Assembly (NCBI GenBank): GCA_964590515.1 | Contig: CAZPZD010000040.1 | Span: 1 to 21,732, forward strand | Origin: JADFRG01 sp964590515 | GTDB lineage: Bacteria; Chloroflexota; Anaerolineae; Anaerolineales; E44-bin32 | Reading direction: 5' to 3' | DNA length: 21,732 nucleotides | Shown here: in pieces, positions 15,109-21,706 of the stretch | How positions within the stretch are numbered: the stretch's first letter is position 1 | Layout of the letters: each line of letters starts with the position of its first letter | Notes under the pieces: model-generated | Databases searched by the model: none | Told to the model about the DNA's origin: nothing | The model's input: the letters and a program-made list of their open reading frames with translations, nothing else | Position numbers and translations under genes: made by a program

Positions 15109-17170
15109 CGCCGGGCACTTCGACGCGGACCGTCGTTCCTTTGCCAGGAGAGCTCTCGACGTTTAGGCTACCGCCCAGCATCTCGACCCTCTCACGCATT
15201 CCAAAGAGGCCGAGGTGATCTTCAATGTCAGATGCCCCGGGATTGAACCCTACACCGTTGTCCTCGATTGTGGCTGCCACCGCTCCGCTGCGATGGCTAA
15301 GGATAATGTCCACCCGGGTCGCCTCGGCATGCAGAATGACGTTGGTCAATGACTCCTGGACGGACCGGAAGACCGTTGTCTCGACCTCGGTCGGCAGGCG
15401 CTCATTGGCCATGCCCACTGCTTCGAACTCGACTCTGATTCCATATTGCTCATTGAAATCGCGGACGTACTGTTCCAGCGCGGTCACCAGGCCGAGGTGG
15501 TCGAGGCTGGCCGGGCGCAGGTCGACCGCCAGCTTGTGCAGATTCTCCTGAATACCCTGAGTGGTCTCCTTCAGGTTCCCCAGCCTCTCCACGACCTTGT
15601 CTGGCTGGGTGGCATCGCGCTCCAGGAGCCCGAGCTGCACCATGAGCGCGGCGAGAAGCTGACCCGATTCATCGTGCAGTTCACGTGAGAGATGGAGACG
15701 TTCCTGCTCCTGAGCCTGGATCAGCCGCTGGGAAAGGGCATGTAGCTGCCGGTTGCTGCGCCGGACCTCCTCGAAGAGCCAACTGTTCTGGATGGCCACC
15801 GCCGCCAAGTTGGCATAGGACTGAATTAGCAGCAGGCGATCGGGAGTGAAGAACTGTTTCTCATGGCTGAGCAGCTTGAGCACCCCAAACGGGCGGCCCC
15901 CGAACACGAGCGGAACGACAGCCAGCGCCTGGTGAGCTTCATCTCCCCCTGAGGCCGAGGTCGGAAGGTCGCCGCTGGTCTGCACCTGCACCGTCGTGGG
16001 CAAGCCGCCCGGCAGGGCTGCTTCCCACTGCGATTTGAGTTCGGCTATCCGCTCGATCGGGACGCCGTAGGCGGCGGCGAATTCGCCGGTGGAGGCAGCC
16101 CGACCATCGGTCTCGATCCAGGTTGCGTCGAGCCCCAAGCGAGTCACGGCAAGCTGGCATATGGCGCTATAGATATTTGGGAGCTCGGCATTGTCGAGGA
16201 AGGCTTTGGAAGATTCGTTCAGTGTGACGAGCTCTTCGGCTCGTTGGCGGAGCGCCTCGCTGGCCTTCCGGCGTTCGATAGTGGCCGCCGCGAGGATCAG
16301 GGCCGTAAGCGAAACGACACCGGTAAACGTCTGCAGCAGCACCAGGCCGTCATTCCTGGACTGGAGCGCAAATGGCCCCAGACCTTGGATAGTTCCGACG
16401 ATTGCGATGCCGGACACCAGCACAACGGCCGCGGAGGCGCCACGTTGGCCGAAACGCAGGGCAGCCCAGATGATGAATGGAAAGATCAGGTAGAGCAGTG
16501 CTTGATGGAAGATGCTCGAGGAAGGGCGGTCGCCGAAGACGTAGAACGTAGTAAGCGAGAGCAGCGCGGTGAGGGCTCCACCTTCGACGGCCAAGCGGGT
16601 TGAGTATCGAAAGGAAGCGGGCGTCAGCCAGGCCAGCAACGCGGGGGCGACGACCAGCGCCCCCAACAGGTCGCCGATCCACCAGGTGCTCCAGATCGAT
16701 CCGAGCGAGCCAGCTTCACTCAAACCGGTGAGTGCAAGCGTCGAGGCACCCACCGTCGCGCCGATGGCCGTGCTAACCAGCGCGACTCCGGCGAGACTGA
16801 CGACATCCCGGATCCGGTCGATGGCGTTGTGGAACTGCAGGAAGCGCCGCAGGATGAAAGCGCCGGCCAGGGCTTCGAGCGTATTGCCCAGCGTCATGCC
16901 CAGGGCAAGGGACAGTGGCGCGCCGGTTAGCAAAGATCCTAGGAAGACGCCCAGGCTCACGCCTGGCCACAGCTTAAGCCCAAATGCGAGTAGCGCAGCC
17001 AGCGCGATGCCCGTCGGGGGCCATACGGGAGAAGTGTTGATCTGGACGGAGGCCATTCGGAGCCCAAGCCTGGCCGCCAAATGGTAAATCGCTGCTAAAG
17101 CGACGACCTTGAAAAGCAGGGAGGCGGATACTTTCCATCTCCCGAAGAGCCCTTGACCAATGGCTAGCAT
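15101..17170 (-). CDS. MASE1-domain sensor histidine kinase with GAF domain, NarL/HisKA_3 class
   Basis: This 689-residue membrane sensor begins with a MASE1-type integral membrane domain (about 18-300). Its characteristic stretch is ARLGLRMASVQINTSPVWPPTGIALAAL, followed by repeated hydrophobic segments, LGNTLEALAGAFILRRF and WWIGDLLGALVVAPALLAW. A coiled linker (AAATIERRKASEALRQRAEELVTLNESS) leads into a GAF domain (about 325-470). HisKA_3 is LSRELHDESGQLLAALM with phosphoacceptor His499. The HATPase has RSVQESLTNVILHAEA, EDNGVGFNP and LGLFGMRERVEMLGG. The ligand sensed by MASE1 domains is generally unknown. The gene overlaps its response regulator by 8 bp. The 17171-17341 gap upstream holds its promoter region, with no convincing consensus. 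Confidence 0.94.
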   Translation of the reverse strand: MLAIGQGLFGRWKVSASLLFKVVALAAIYHLAARLGLRMASVQINTSPVWPPTGIALAALLAFGLKLWPGVSLGVFLGSLLTGAPLSLALGMTLGNTLEALAGAFILRRFLQFHNAIDRIRDVVSLAGVALVSTAIGATVGASTLALTGLSEAGSLGSIWSTWWIGDLLGALVVAPALLAWLTPASFRYSTRLAVEGGALTALLSLTTFYVFGDRPSSSIFHQALLYLIFPFIIWAALRFGQRGASAAVVLVSGIAIVGTIQGLGPFALQSRNDGLVLLQTFTGVVSLTALILAAATIERRKASEALRQRAEELVTLNESSKAFLDNAELPNIYSAICQLAVTRLGLDATWIETDGRAASTGEFAAAYGVPIERIAELKSQWEAALPGGLPTTVQVQTSGDLPTSASGGDEAHQALAVVPLVFGGRPFGVLKLLSHEKQFFTPDRLLLIQSYANLAAVAIQNSWLFEEVRRSNRQLHALSQRLIQAQEQERLHLSRELHDESGQLLAALMVQLGLLERDATQPDKVVERLGNLKETTQGIQENLHKLAVDLRPASLDHLGLVTALEQYVRDFNEQYGIRVEFEAVGMANERLPTEVETTVFRSVQESLTNVILHAEATRVDIILSHRSGAVAATIEDNGVGFNPGASDIEDHLGLFGMRERVEMLGGSLNVESSPGKGTTVRVEVPGDA

Positions 17171-17341
17171 GGTCTAACCCCGGACCGTCGCAGGAGGGAA
17201 GGTCGGCAGCAGTCCGCAATCATTATGATGCAACTACAGCATCGATGGGAGGTGTTTATGGAAGTCGAATGGGCCGTATTTCGTCCTGAATCCGAGCTAA
17301 CGGTGCAAGGGAATCACAGCTGGGGCGCGGCGGCCCTGCTT

Positions 17342-18037
17342 TCAAGTCTCGATCAGCTGCCTTGCCTCGCGGAACACGGCGTGCAGCATCGGGCGGGTGA
17401 GTCTGCCGGTCAAGGTGTTCTGCTGGCTGGGGTGGTAGCTGGCGAGCAGATGGAGGTCTTCCGAAAGCTCAACTGCAGCCCCTTGGGAGAACTTGGGTTT
17501 CGGCCGTCCGATGTGCCCTCCTGCTCCCGCCCAGGCCGCCAGAAAGCCATCGAAGGCGACGTGGCCCAGAGCGATCACGGCTCGCAAGTTTCGAAGCGCG
17601 CTGAGTTCCCGAACGAGGTAGGAACGGCACGCAACAATCTCGGTCCGGGTCGGTTTGTTGCCGGGAGGTGCACAGCGTACGATGGCAGTAATGTAGGCCC
17701 CGATGATCTCGAGGCCATCGCCGCGTGCACTGGACTCCGACTGATTCGCGAAGCCATGCCGATGCATGGCCTCGAAGAGCCAATCTCCGCTCCGATCACC
17801 GGTGAACATCCTTCCCGTCCGGTTCCCACCATGGGCGGCCGGTGCAAGACCCACAATCAGGAGCCGGGCGTTTGGGTCACCGAAAGAGGGAACTGGTCGG
17901 CCCCAATAAGGCTCATTGGCAAACCGTTTCGTCCTGCGAGTCGCGATCTCCTCCCGGTGCGCCACCAGCCTGGGACAGGCCCGGCATCCCACCACTTCCT
18001 CCTGTACGACGGCTAGCCTGGATTCTTGTCGGGGCAT
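17342..18037 (-). CDS. Uracil-DNA glycosylase, family 5 (UdgB-like)
   Basis: This 231-residue DNA-repair enzyme would remove uracil and related deaminated bases. Four cysteines in the 4Fe-4S pattern of family 4/5 UDGs are present: Cys18 and Cys21 (CRACPRL), Cys122 (RCAPPG) and Cys137 (VACRSY). Motif A is VGLAPAAHGGNRTGRMFTGD (62-81); as in family 5 it lacks the polar Asp/Asn of other families right after GLAP. Motif B is YHPSQQNTLTGR (201-212). ATG 18037 was chosen; a GTG at 18049 would add four residues. The gene is divergent from the arsR gene, with 149 bp between them. Confidence 0.92.
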   Translation of the reverse strand: MPRQESRLAVVQEEVVGCRACPRLVAHREEIATRRTKRFANEPYWGRPVPSFGDPNARLLIVGLAPAAHGGNRTGRMFTGDRSGDWLFEAMHRHGFANQSESSARGDGLEIIGAYITAIVRCAPPGNKPTRTEIVACRSYLVRELSALRNLRAVIALGHVAFDGFLAAWAGAGGHIGRPKPKFSQGAAVELSEDLHLLASYHPSQQNTLTGRLTRPMLHAVFREARQLIET

Positions 18038-18118
18038 TGGATGGAGCACCCCTTCGGTGGATGCTCGCCTTGGTGAGCAATTCAGGAGGCGACGGGTGGC
18101 AGCGACCTGGATTGCCTC

Positions 18119-18147
18119 TTGACATTCTACAGGAGCTGGGTTATTTT
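18119..18147 (+). promoter_or_regulatory. Candidate sigma70-type promoter upstream of the ArsR gene
   Basis: A perfect TTGACA (18119-18124) and TATTTT (18142-18147) are separated by 17 bp. Predicted transcription would begin near 18154, inside the AT-rich operator-like repeats, leaving a leader of about 33 nt. The AT-rich patch stands out against GC-rich surroundings. Confidence 0.5.
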
Positions 18148-18148
18148 A

Positions 18149-18178
18149 CTAATTGGTTAATTAGCTAATTGGTATAAT
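18149..18178 (+). promoter_or_regulatory. Operator-like repeats and consensus -10 box at the ArsR gene
   Basis: The 9-bp direct repeat ctaattggt occurs at 18149-18157 and 18165-18173, one and a half helical turns apart. Between and overlapping them lies the perfect 12-bp palindrome aattagctaatt (18159-18170). A consensus TATAAT follows at 18173-18178. ArsR-family dimers bind AT-rich palindromes of this kind over their own promoter, so autorepression is likely. The TATAAT is only 8 bp before the ATG, so a transcript from it would be nearly leaderless; no Shine-Dalgarno is present. Confidence 0.6.
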
Positions 18179-18186
18179 ACAAGCCT

Positions 18187-18570
18187 ATGTCACCGGAGAC
18201 CAATGTCCTAAGCACCACCTTTGCCGCCCTCGCCGATCCCACTCGAAGGGCGATTCTCGAGCGGCTCGCGGCTGGGGAAATGTCGGTAACCCAGCTGGCC
18301 GAGCCCTTCGACATGACCCTCCCGGCAGTCTCCAAACACCTCAAGGTGCTGGAGCGGGCCGGCTTGATCGAGCGCCGTCGCGAGGCGCAATGGCGACCGG
18401 CTCGGCTCGAGGCGGGCCCGCTGAAGGACGTCGCCGACTGGGCGGAGGGTTATCGCCGTTTTTGGGAGGAAAGTTTCGCCCGCCTGGACGCCCTCCTGTT
18501 GAAGACCCAATCGGAGGCGAAGCCGCAAGAACAATCAACCTACAAAGCTACCACCCCGGCCAAACCCTGA
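18187..18570 (+). CDS. ArsR/SmtB-family winged-helix transcriptional regulator
   Basis: This 127-residue repressor-type protein has its wHTH near the N-terminus. ALADPTRRAILERLAAGEMSV (15-34) leads into the recognition region LAEPFDMTLPAVSKHLKVLERAGLIERRREAQ. It lacks the ELCVCDL metal site, so it is of the non-metal subgroup that often sits beside AHSA1/SRPBCC genes, as it does here. The start is ATG 18187 without an SD, consistent with the near-leaderless promoter. The last dozen residues (QSTYKATTPAKP) look unlike the family end. They run into the same sequence as the truncated frame at 18560, so the natural C-terminus may have been altered by a small deletion. Confidence 0.93.
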   Translation: MSPETNVLSTTFAALADPTRRAILERLAAGEMSVTQLAEPFDMTLPAVSKHLKVLERAGLIERRREAQWRPARLEAGPLKDVADWAEGYRRFWEESFARLDALLLKTQSEAKPQEQSTYKATTPAKP

Positions 18571-18664
18571 CCTCAAGTCGCTGGACAGACTGGTCGGCAC
18601 TTTGAAGCTTACGGGCGACTCCGATTGCGGTGGTCATCAGTCAACGATGACGAGGACGGAATAG
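18560..18664 (+). pseudogene. N-terminal remnant of a DUF1579-like protein
   Basis: In the frame beginning at 18560 the translation reads PNPDLKSLDRLVGTLKLTGD, then degenerates and stops at TAG 18662. From memory, proteins starting PxLKxLDRLVGTWKLTGD form an uncharacterised beta-barrel (DUF1579-like) family that commonly neighbours ArsR and AHSA1 genes. Only about the first 22 codons are recognisable. There is no start codon in frame, and the frame overlaps the end of the ArsR gene by 11 bp. The family call is from memory of the pattern, so confidence is moderate. Confidence 0.45.
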
Positions 18665-18680
18665 GGAAGTGGAACAGATA

Positions 18681-18803
18681 ATGGCCAAACCACTCATTAC
18701 TACCAAACCCGCATCTGCCTTTGCCACAAATGCGTCGCGGAGTTCTATCGCCTCCGGAGTCCTTTTCGCAGCCCTTCTGAAGGAGGAGGAATCTGATGAG
18801 TAA
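18681..18803 (+). CDS. Possible small ORF (40 residues) overlapping the AHSA1 gene start
   Basis: An ATG at 18681 opens a 40-codon frame (MAKPLITTKPASAFATNASR and so on, ending KEEESDE) with stop TAA 18801-18803. That stop lies 7 bp inside the first copy of the AHSA1 start (ATG 18796). If gap 2 is collapsed, this frame would be translationally coupled to AHSA1. The upstream SD is weak and I recognise no family. It may be a leader frame or chance. Confidence 0.2.
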   Translation: MAKPLITTKPASAFATNASRSSIASGVLFAALLKEEESDE

Positions 18804-18831
18804 GCTCCAGGTCATCGCAGAACCCGGAAAA
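18777..18831 (+). repeat. 55-bp direct repeat, left copy, abutting assembly gap 2
   Basis: Identical to 18932-18986 and ending at the last base before the Ns. It contains the SD (aaggaggagga) and the first 12 codons of the AHSA1 gene. The same 55-bp length as at gap 1 points to an assembler k-mer overlap. Confidence 0.95.
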
Positions 18832-18931
18832 NNNNNNNNNNNNNNNNNNNNNNNNNNNNNNNNNNNNNNNNNNNNNNNNNNNNNNNNNNNNNNNNNNNNN
18901 NNNNNNNNNNNNNNNNNNNNNNNNNNNNNNN
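18832..18931. other. Assembly gap 2 (100 N)
   Basis: Exactly 100 N between the two 55-bp copies. Collapsing the Ns and one copy leaves the upstream region directly joined to the AHSA1 gene, with no sequence lost. The 18571-18950 interval around it otherwise holds only the DUF1579-like remnant and the possible small ORF. Confidence 0.97.
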
Positions 18932-18986
18932 CTGAAGGAGGAGGAATCTGATGAGTAAGCTCCAGGTCATCGCAGAACCCGGAAAA
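18932..18986 (+). repeat. 55-bp direct repeat, right copy, abutting assembly gap 2
   Basis: Identical over 55 bases to 18777-18831. It begins at the first base after the Ns and contains the SD and start of the AHSA1 gene. Confidence 0.95.
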
Positions 18987-19424
18987 CAGGAGATCATCAT
19001 GACCCGCAGCTTCGACTCACCCCGGGAGCTTGTGTTCAAGGCTTACACGGATCCAAAGCTCATCCCTCAGTGGTGGGGGCGACGAAACTCGACCACCACA
19101 GTGGACAAGCTGGAGGTGCGGGAGGGCGGCCGCTGGCGGTTCGTCCAACGCGAGGCCGACGGCCAGGAGTTCGGATTCCACGGAGTATTTCACGCGATCG
19201 TGGCGCCGGCGCGGATCGTCCAGACCTTTGAGTTCGAGGGTGTGCCGGGTCATGTGTTGCTGGAAACCGCGACCTTCGAGCAAAGAGTCGGCAAGACAAT
19301 ACTGACTGCCCAATCCGTCTTCCAATCTGTCGAGGATCGGGACGGGATGGTCCAGTCGGGGATGGAGGAGGGGGCGGGCGAGACGATGGACCGGCTCGAG
19401 GGGCTACTCGGGAGGATGCGATGA
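18951..19424 (+). CDS. AHSA1/SRPBCC-domain protein (START-like fold)
   Basis: This 157-residue protein spans the whole fold. EIIMTRSFDSPRELVFKAYT is the usual first strand and helix, DPKLIPQWWG is the family hallmark, and VREGGRWRFVQREADGQEFGFHG is the following strands. The end, SGMEEGAGETMDRLEGLL, is the long C-terminal helix (consensus GW.E.LD.L). Members bind hydrophobic ligands or act as Hsp90-activator homologues, but most bacterial ones are uncharacterised. It has a strong SD (aaggaggagga) 6 nt before ATG 18951. It overlaps the next gene by 4 bp (ATGA). The ArsR upstream is the likely regulator. Confidence 0.93.
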   Translation: MSKLQVIAEPGKQEIIMTRSFDSPRELVFKAYTDPKLIPQWWGRRNSTTTVDKLEVREGGRWRFVQREADGQEFGFHGVFHAIVAPARIVQTFEFEGVPGHVLLETATFEQRVGKTILTAQSVFQSVEDRDGMVQSGMEEGAGETMDRLEGLLGRMR

Positions 19425-19783
19425 GCGCTCCCAAGGACGTGGACTCTTACCTGGCGGCGCTGCCCCAGGGGCAACGGGCTGCCCTACAGAAGCTCCGCAA
19501 AACCATCCGGGCCGCGGCGCCCAAGGCTGAGGAGGTCATCAGTTACGGGATCCCGGCGTTCTGGTACCAGGGCTACGGCATCGTCTGGTACGCGGCGTGG
19601 AAGAACCACTGCAGCCTCTACCCTATCAGCGGCGCCATCACGCGCGAGCTCAAGGGCTACGACACTGCCAAGGGGACCATCCGCTTCGCGGTCGACGAAC
19701 CGCTCCCCGCCGCGCTCGTGAAGAAGCTTGTCAAGGCACGAATCGCGGAGAACCAGAAGAAAGTGAAGAGAGTGAAGAAGTGA
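19421..19783 (+). CDS. DUF1801 family protein (YdhG-like), copy 1
   Basis: This 120-residue protein matches the family pattern: DVDSYLAALPQGQRAALQKLRKTIR at the start, then APKAEEVISYGIPAFWYQG, CSLYPISG and GTIRFAVDEPLPAALVKKLVKARI. The Lys-rich tail is typical. ATG 19421 overlaps the AHSA1 stop (ATGA), so the two are translationally coupled. The fold is known from structural genomics, but the biochemical role is not. A more distant second copy lies at 20265-20669. Confidence 0.92.
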   Translation: MSAPKDVDSYLAALPQGQRAALQKLRKTIRAAAPKAEEVISYGIPAFWYQGYGIVWYAAWKNHCSLYPISGAITRELKGYDTAKGTIRFAVDEPLPAALVKKLVKARIAENQKKVKRVKK

Positions 19784-19813
19784 AAGGGTAATCCACTCAG
19801 AGAGGACCGCCTT

Positions 19814-19897
19814 ATGCCTGAAGCATCGAGTGCTACCCGGGCAACCGACCGCGAGATCTTGCTCACCCGACTCGCGGCCTTTTTGGCGGCTGGCTGA
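19814..19897 (+). pseudogene. N-terminal remnant of an AHSA1/SRPBCC gene (stub 1)
   Basis: ATG 19814 opens a 27-codon frame, MPEASSATRATDREILLTRL, then AAFLAAG and a TGA. The T-D-R-E-I-x-L-T-R element is the standard opening of AHSA1 proteins, normally followed by VFDAPRELVFxAWTDP, which is absent here. The translation breaks right after LTR. It looks like the 5' end of a lost second AHSA1 gene. No other frame downstream resumes the family sequence. Confidence 0.5.
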
Positions 19898-19946
19898 AGG
19901 AACGCAATTGGGTGCCTGGTCGTGAGGAAGGGATAGGGAGAGAGCG

Positions 19947-20252
19947 ATGTGCCGAAACATTAAGCCCTTGTTCAACTTCGACCCACCGGCTACTGGAGAA
20001 GAAATACGGGCCTCCTCGCTTCAATTCGTGAGGAAGATCTCAGGGTTTCACAATCCTTCGAAAGCAAATGAGGTAGCGTTTAATCGAGCGGTGGGCGAGG
20101 TGGCCGCGATTGCCCAGAAACTGTTGGATTCACTGGTAACCTCTGCCGAGCCACGCGATCGGGAGGTTTTGGCCGAACGCGCCCGCGCTAGAGCTGCGGA
20201 AAGGTTTGGAGCCGTAGGGCCCCAGCCTATTGGGCTGCGGGGAAGGGTTTAG
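19947..20252 (+). CDS. DUF2277 family protein
   Basis: This 101-residue protein matches the family almost end to end: MCRNIKPLFNFDPPATGEEI, then LQFVRKISGFHNPSKANEVAF, then AQKLLDSLVTSAEPRDREV and a final RARAAERFG. It is an all-helical, soluble protein with no known function. The MCRNIK start and the PSKAN segment are invariant in the family as I know it. SD-like agggagaga precedes ATG 19947. It is one member of the plus-strand ArsR/AHSA1 cluster. Confidence 0.93.
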   Translation: MCRNIKPLFNFDPPATGEEIRASSLQFVRKISGFHNPSKANEVAFNRAVGEVAAIAQKLLDSLVTSAEPRDREVLAERARARAAERFGAVGPQPIGLRGRV

Positions 20253-20264
20253 AGGGAATTGCCA

Positions 20265-20669
20265 ATGGATGCTTCAGAACTCATCACCAAACGACTTGCA
20301 GAGCTTCCGGACTGGCAGGGGAGAATTCTGGCCCAACTGCGCAAACTGGTCCTCAAGGCCGACCCCGACATCAGTGAAGAATGGAAGTGGGACACTCCAG
20401 TCTTTGCCCACAACGGCCTTGTTTGTGCCCTCGGGGCCTTCAAGGATCACGTCGGCATGAACTTCTTTAAGGGTGCTTCCCTCAAGGATCCGCGCGGTTT
20501 GTTCAACGGCGGCCTCGAGGCGAAGACTTCGCGATCCATCAACCTGCGCGAAGGCGACGCCATCGATGAGGCTCCCCTTTTGGACCTGATTCGCGCCGCG
20601 GTGGCCCTTAATGTTGGCGGTAGAGGCGCCCCATCCCGCCCCAAGGCCAAGAAAGCGAAGCGCAAGTGA
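20265..20669 (+). CDS. DUF1801 family protein, copy 2
   Basis: This 134-residue protein starts MDASELITKRLAELPDWQGR. It has the family core LRKLVLKADPDISEEWKWDTPVFAHNGLVCALGAFKDHVGMNFFKG and ends in a Lys/Arg-rich tail. It belongs to the subgroup with WKWxTPVxxxNG and is only distantly similar to the copy at 19421. ATG 20265 was chosen because agaggg (20251-20256) lies 8 nt upstream; TTG 20259 would add two residues. Its stop overlaps a GTG (20666) that opens the second AHSA1 stub. Confidence 0.9.
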   Translation: MDASELITKRLAELPDWQGRILAQLRKLVLKADPDISEEWKWDTPVFAHNGLVCALGAFKDHVGMNFFKGASLKDPRGLFNGGLEAKTSRSINLREGDAIDEAPLLDLIRAAVALNVGGRGAPSRPKAKKAKRK

Positions 20670-20767
20670 CCGAATCGTCGAAAACCGCAGTCGCACCCAG
20701 CCGCGAGATCACGATCACGCGCATCCTCGACGCGCCGCTCAAGCTCTCCGAATCCTTAGGTCGCTAA
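20666..20767 (+). pseudogene. N-terminal remnant of an AHSA1/SRPBCC gene (stub 2)
   Basis: GTG 20666 overlaps the DUF1801 stop (GTGA) and opens a 33-codon frame. After a short lead it reads SREITITRILDAPLKL, the usual AHSA1 opening (REIxITRxxDAPxxLVW), and then diverges into SESLGR and stops at TAA 20765. The coupled start suggests a formerly functional third AHSA1 gene whose body is gone. The same frame continues past the TAA into the hydrolase. Confidence 0.55.
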
Positions 20768-20836
20768 CAAATTCCCACGCCTAAGACCCTGAAATTCGTC
20801 GCGACCCCGGAGCACGGCCGAGTATCTGCGCTGTTC

Positions 20837-21451
20837 TTGCGGCCTGAGCAGGCATTCGCCCTGCTCGCGCTGGCGCATGGTGCCGGGACCGACATGCGTC
20901 ACTATTTCATGGAGGTGCTGAGCCGGGCGCTGGCAGCCCACCGGATCGCTACTTTCCGCTACAACTTTCCTTATAAGGAAAAGCGGGGTGGAGGCGGCCC
21001 CAACAAGCAGGGAGTCCTGACCGCTACAGTGCGTGCCGCCGCAGAAGCGGCCGCCCGCGCGGCTCCTGATCTGCCTCTCTTTGCGGGCGGAAAATCCATG
21101 GGCGGGCGGATGACTTCCCTGGCCTCCAGCGAGGGCCCGCTCCCCAAAGTCATCGGCCTGGTCTTCTTTGGTTTTCCCCTGCACCCGGCCGGCAAGCCGG
21201 CCACGGAGCGGGCTGACCACTTATCTCTGGTTGAGGCCCCCATGCTTTTCTTGCAAGGCCCCCGCGATACATTAGCCACTCCCGAATTGCTCGGCCCGGT
21301 GATCAGGCGCCTGGGGAAACGCGCCACCCTGCACAGCGTTGAAGGGGCCGACCACGGCTTCAAGGTACTCAAGCGATCTGGGCGCACTGAGGAAGACGTG
21401 ATCTTGGAACTCGCAGAAACGGCGGCCAGGTGGATTGGCCGCCGAGTTTAG
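20837..21451 (+). CDS. Alpha/beta hydrolase (KANL3/Tex30-type, dienelactone hydrolase-like)
   Basis: At least 204 residues of a serine hydrolase. The nucleophile elbow is GGKSMGGRM (Ser87), the probable acid is Asp144 in LFLQGPRDTLA and the His is His173 in VEGADHGFKV. LAHGAG (12-17) is the oxyanion-hole region. The TTG at 20837 is the first plausible initiation codon, but family similarity begins about 20 residues earlier (PKTLKFVATPEHG from 20780), where only ACG, CTG or ATT codons are available after TAA 20765. The 5' end may therefore be mutated or use an unusual start. The substrate is unknown. Confidence 0.85.
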   Translation: MRPEQAFALLALAHGAGTDMRHYFMEVLSRALAAHRIATFRYNFPYKEKRGGGGPNKQGVLTATVRAAAEAAARAAPDLPLFAGGKSMGGRMTSLASSEGPLPKVIGLVFFGFPLHPAGKPATERADHLSLVEAPMLFLQGPRDTLATPELLGPVIRRLGKRATLHSVEGADHGFKVLKRSGRTEEDVILELAETAARWIGRRV

Positions 21452-21466
21452 TCCCCCTGGTCCAGG

Positions 21467-21538
<72 letters not shown>

Positions 21539-21634
21539 GTGCGCGAGCGGGAGGAGGGGCCGCCCCATCTCAGCCCCACTCGCAAAAACGCCTACCGCCG
21601 CGGCTGCTGCCTCGACGATAGGCCGCCTACTCAG

Positions 21635-21706
<72 letters not shown>

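Noticed and set aside
17259..18016. Plus-strand frame with an excellent SD (gggaggtg) before ATG 17259
   Set aside because: Beyond the first 28 codons it runs antisense to the well-supported uracil-DNA glycosylase gene and has no recognisable domain. The SD-like sequence is probably chance.
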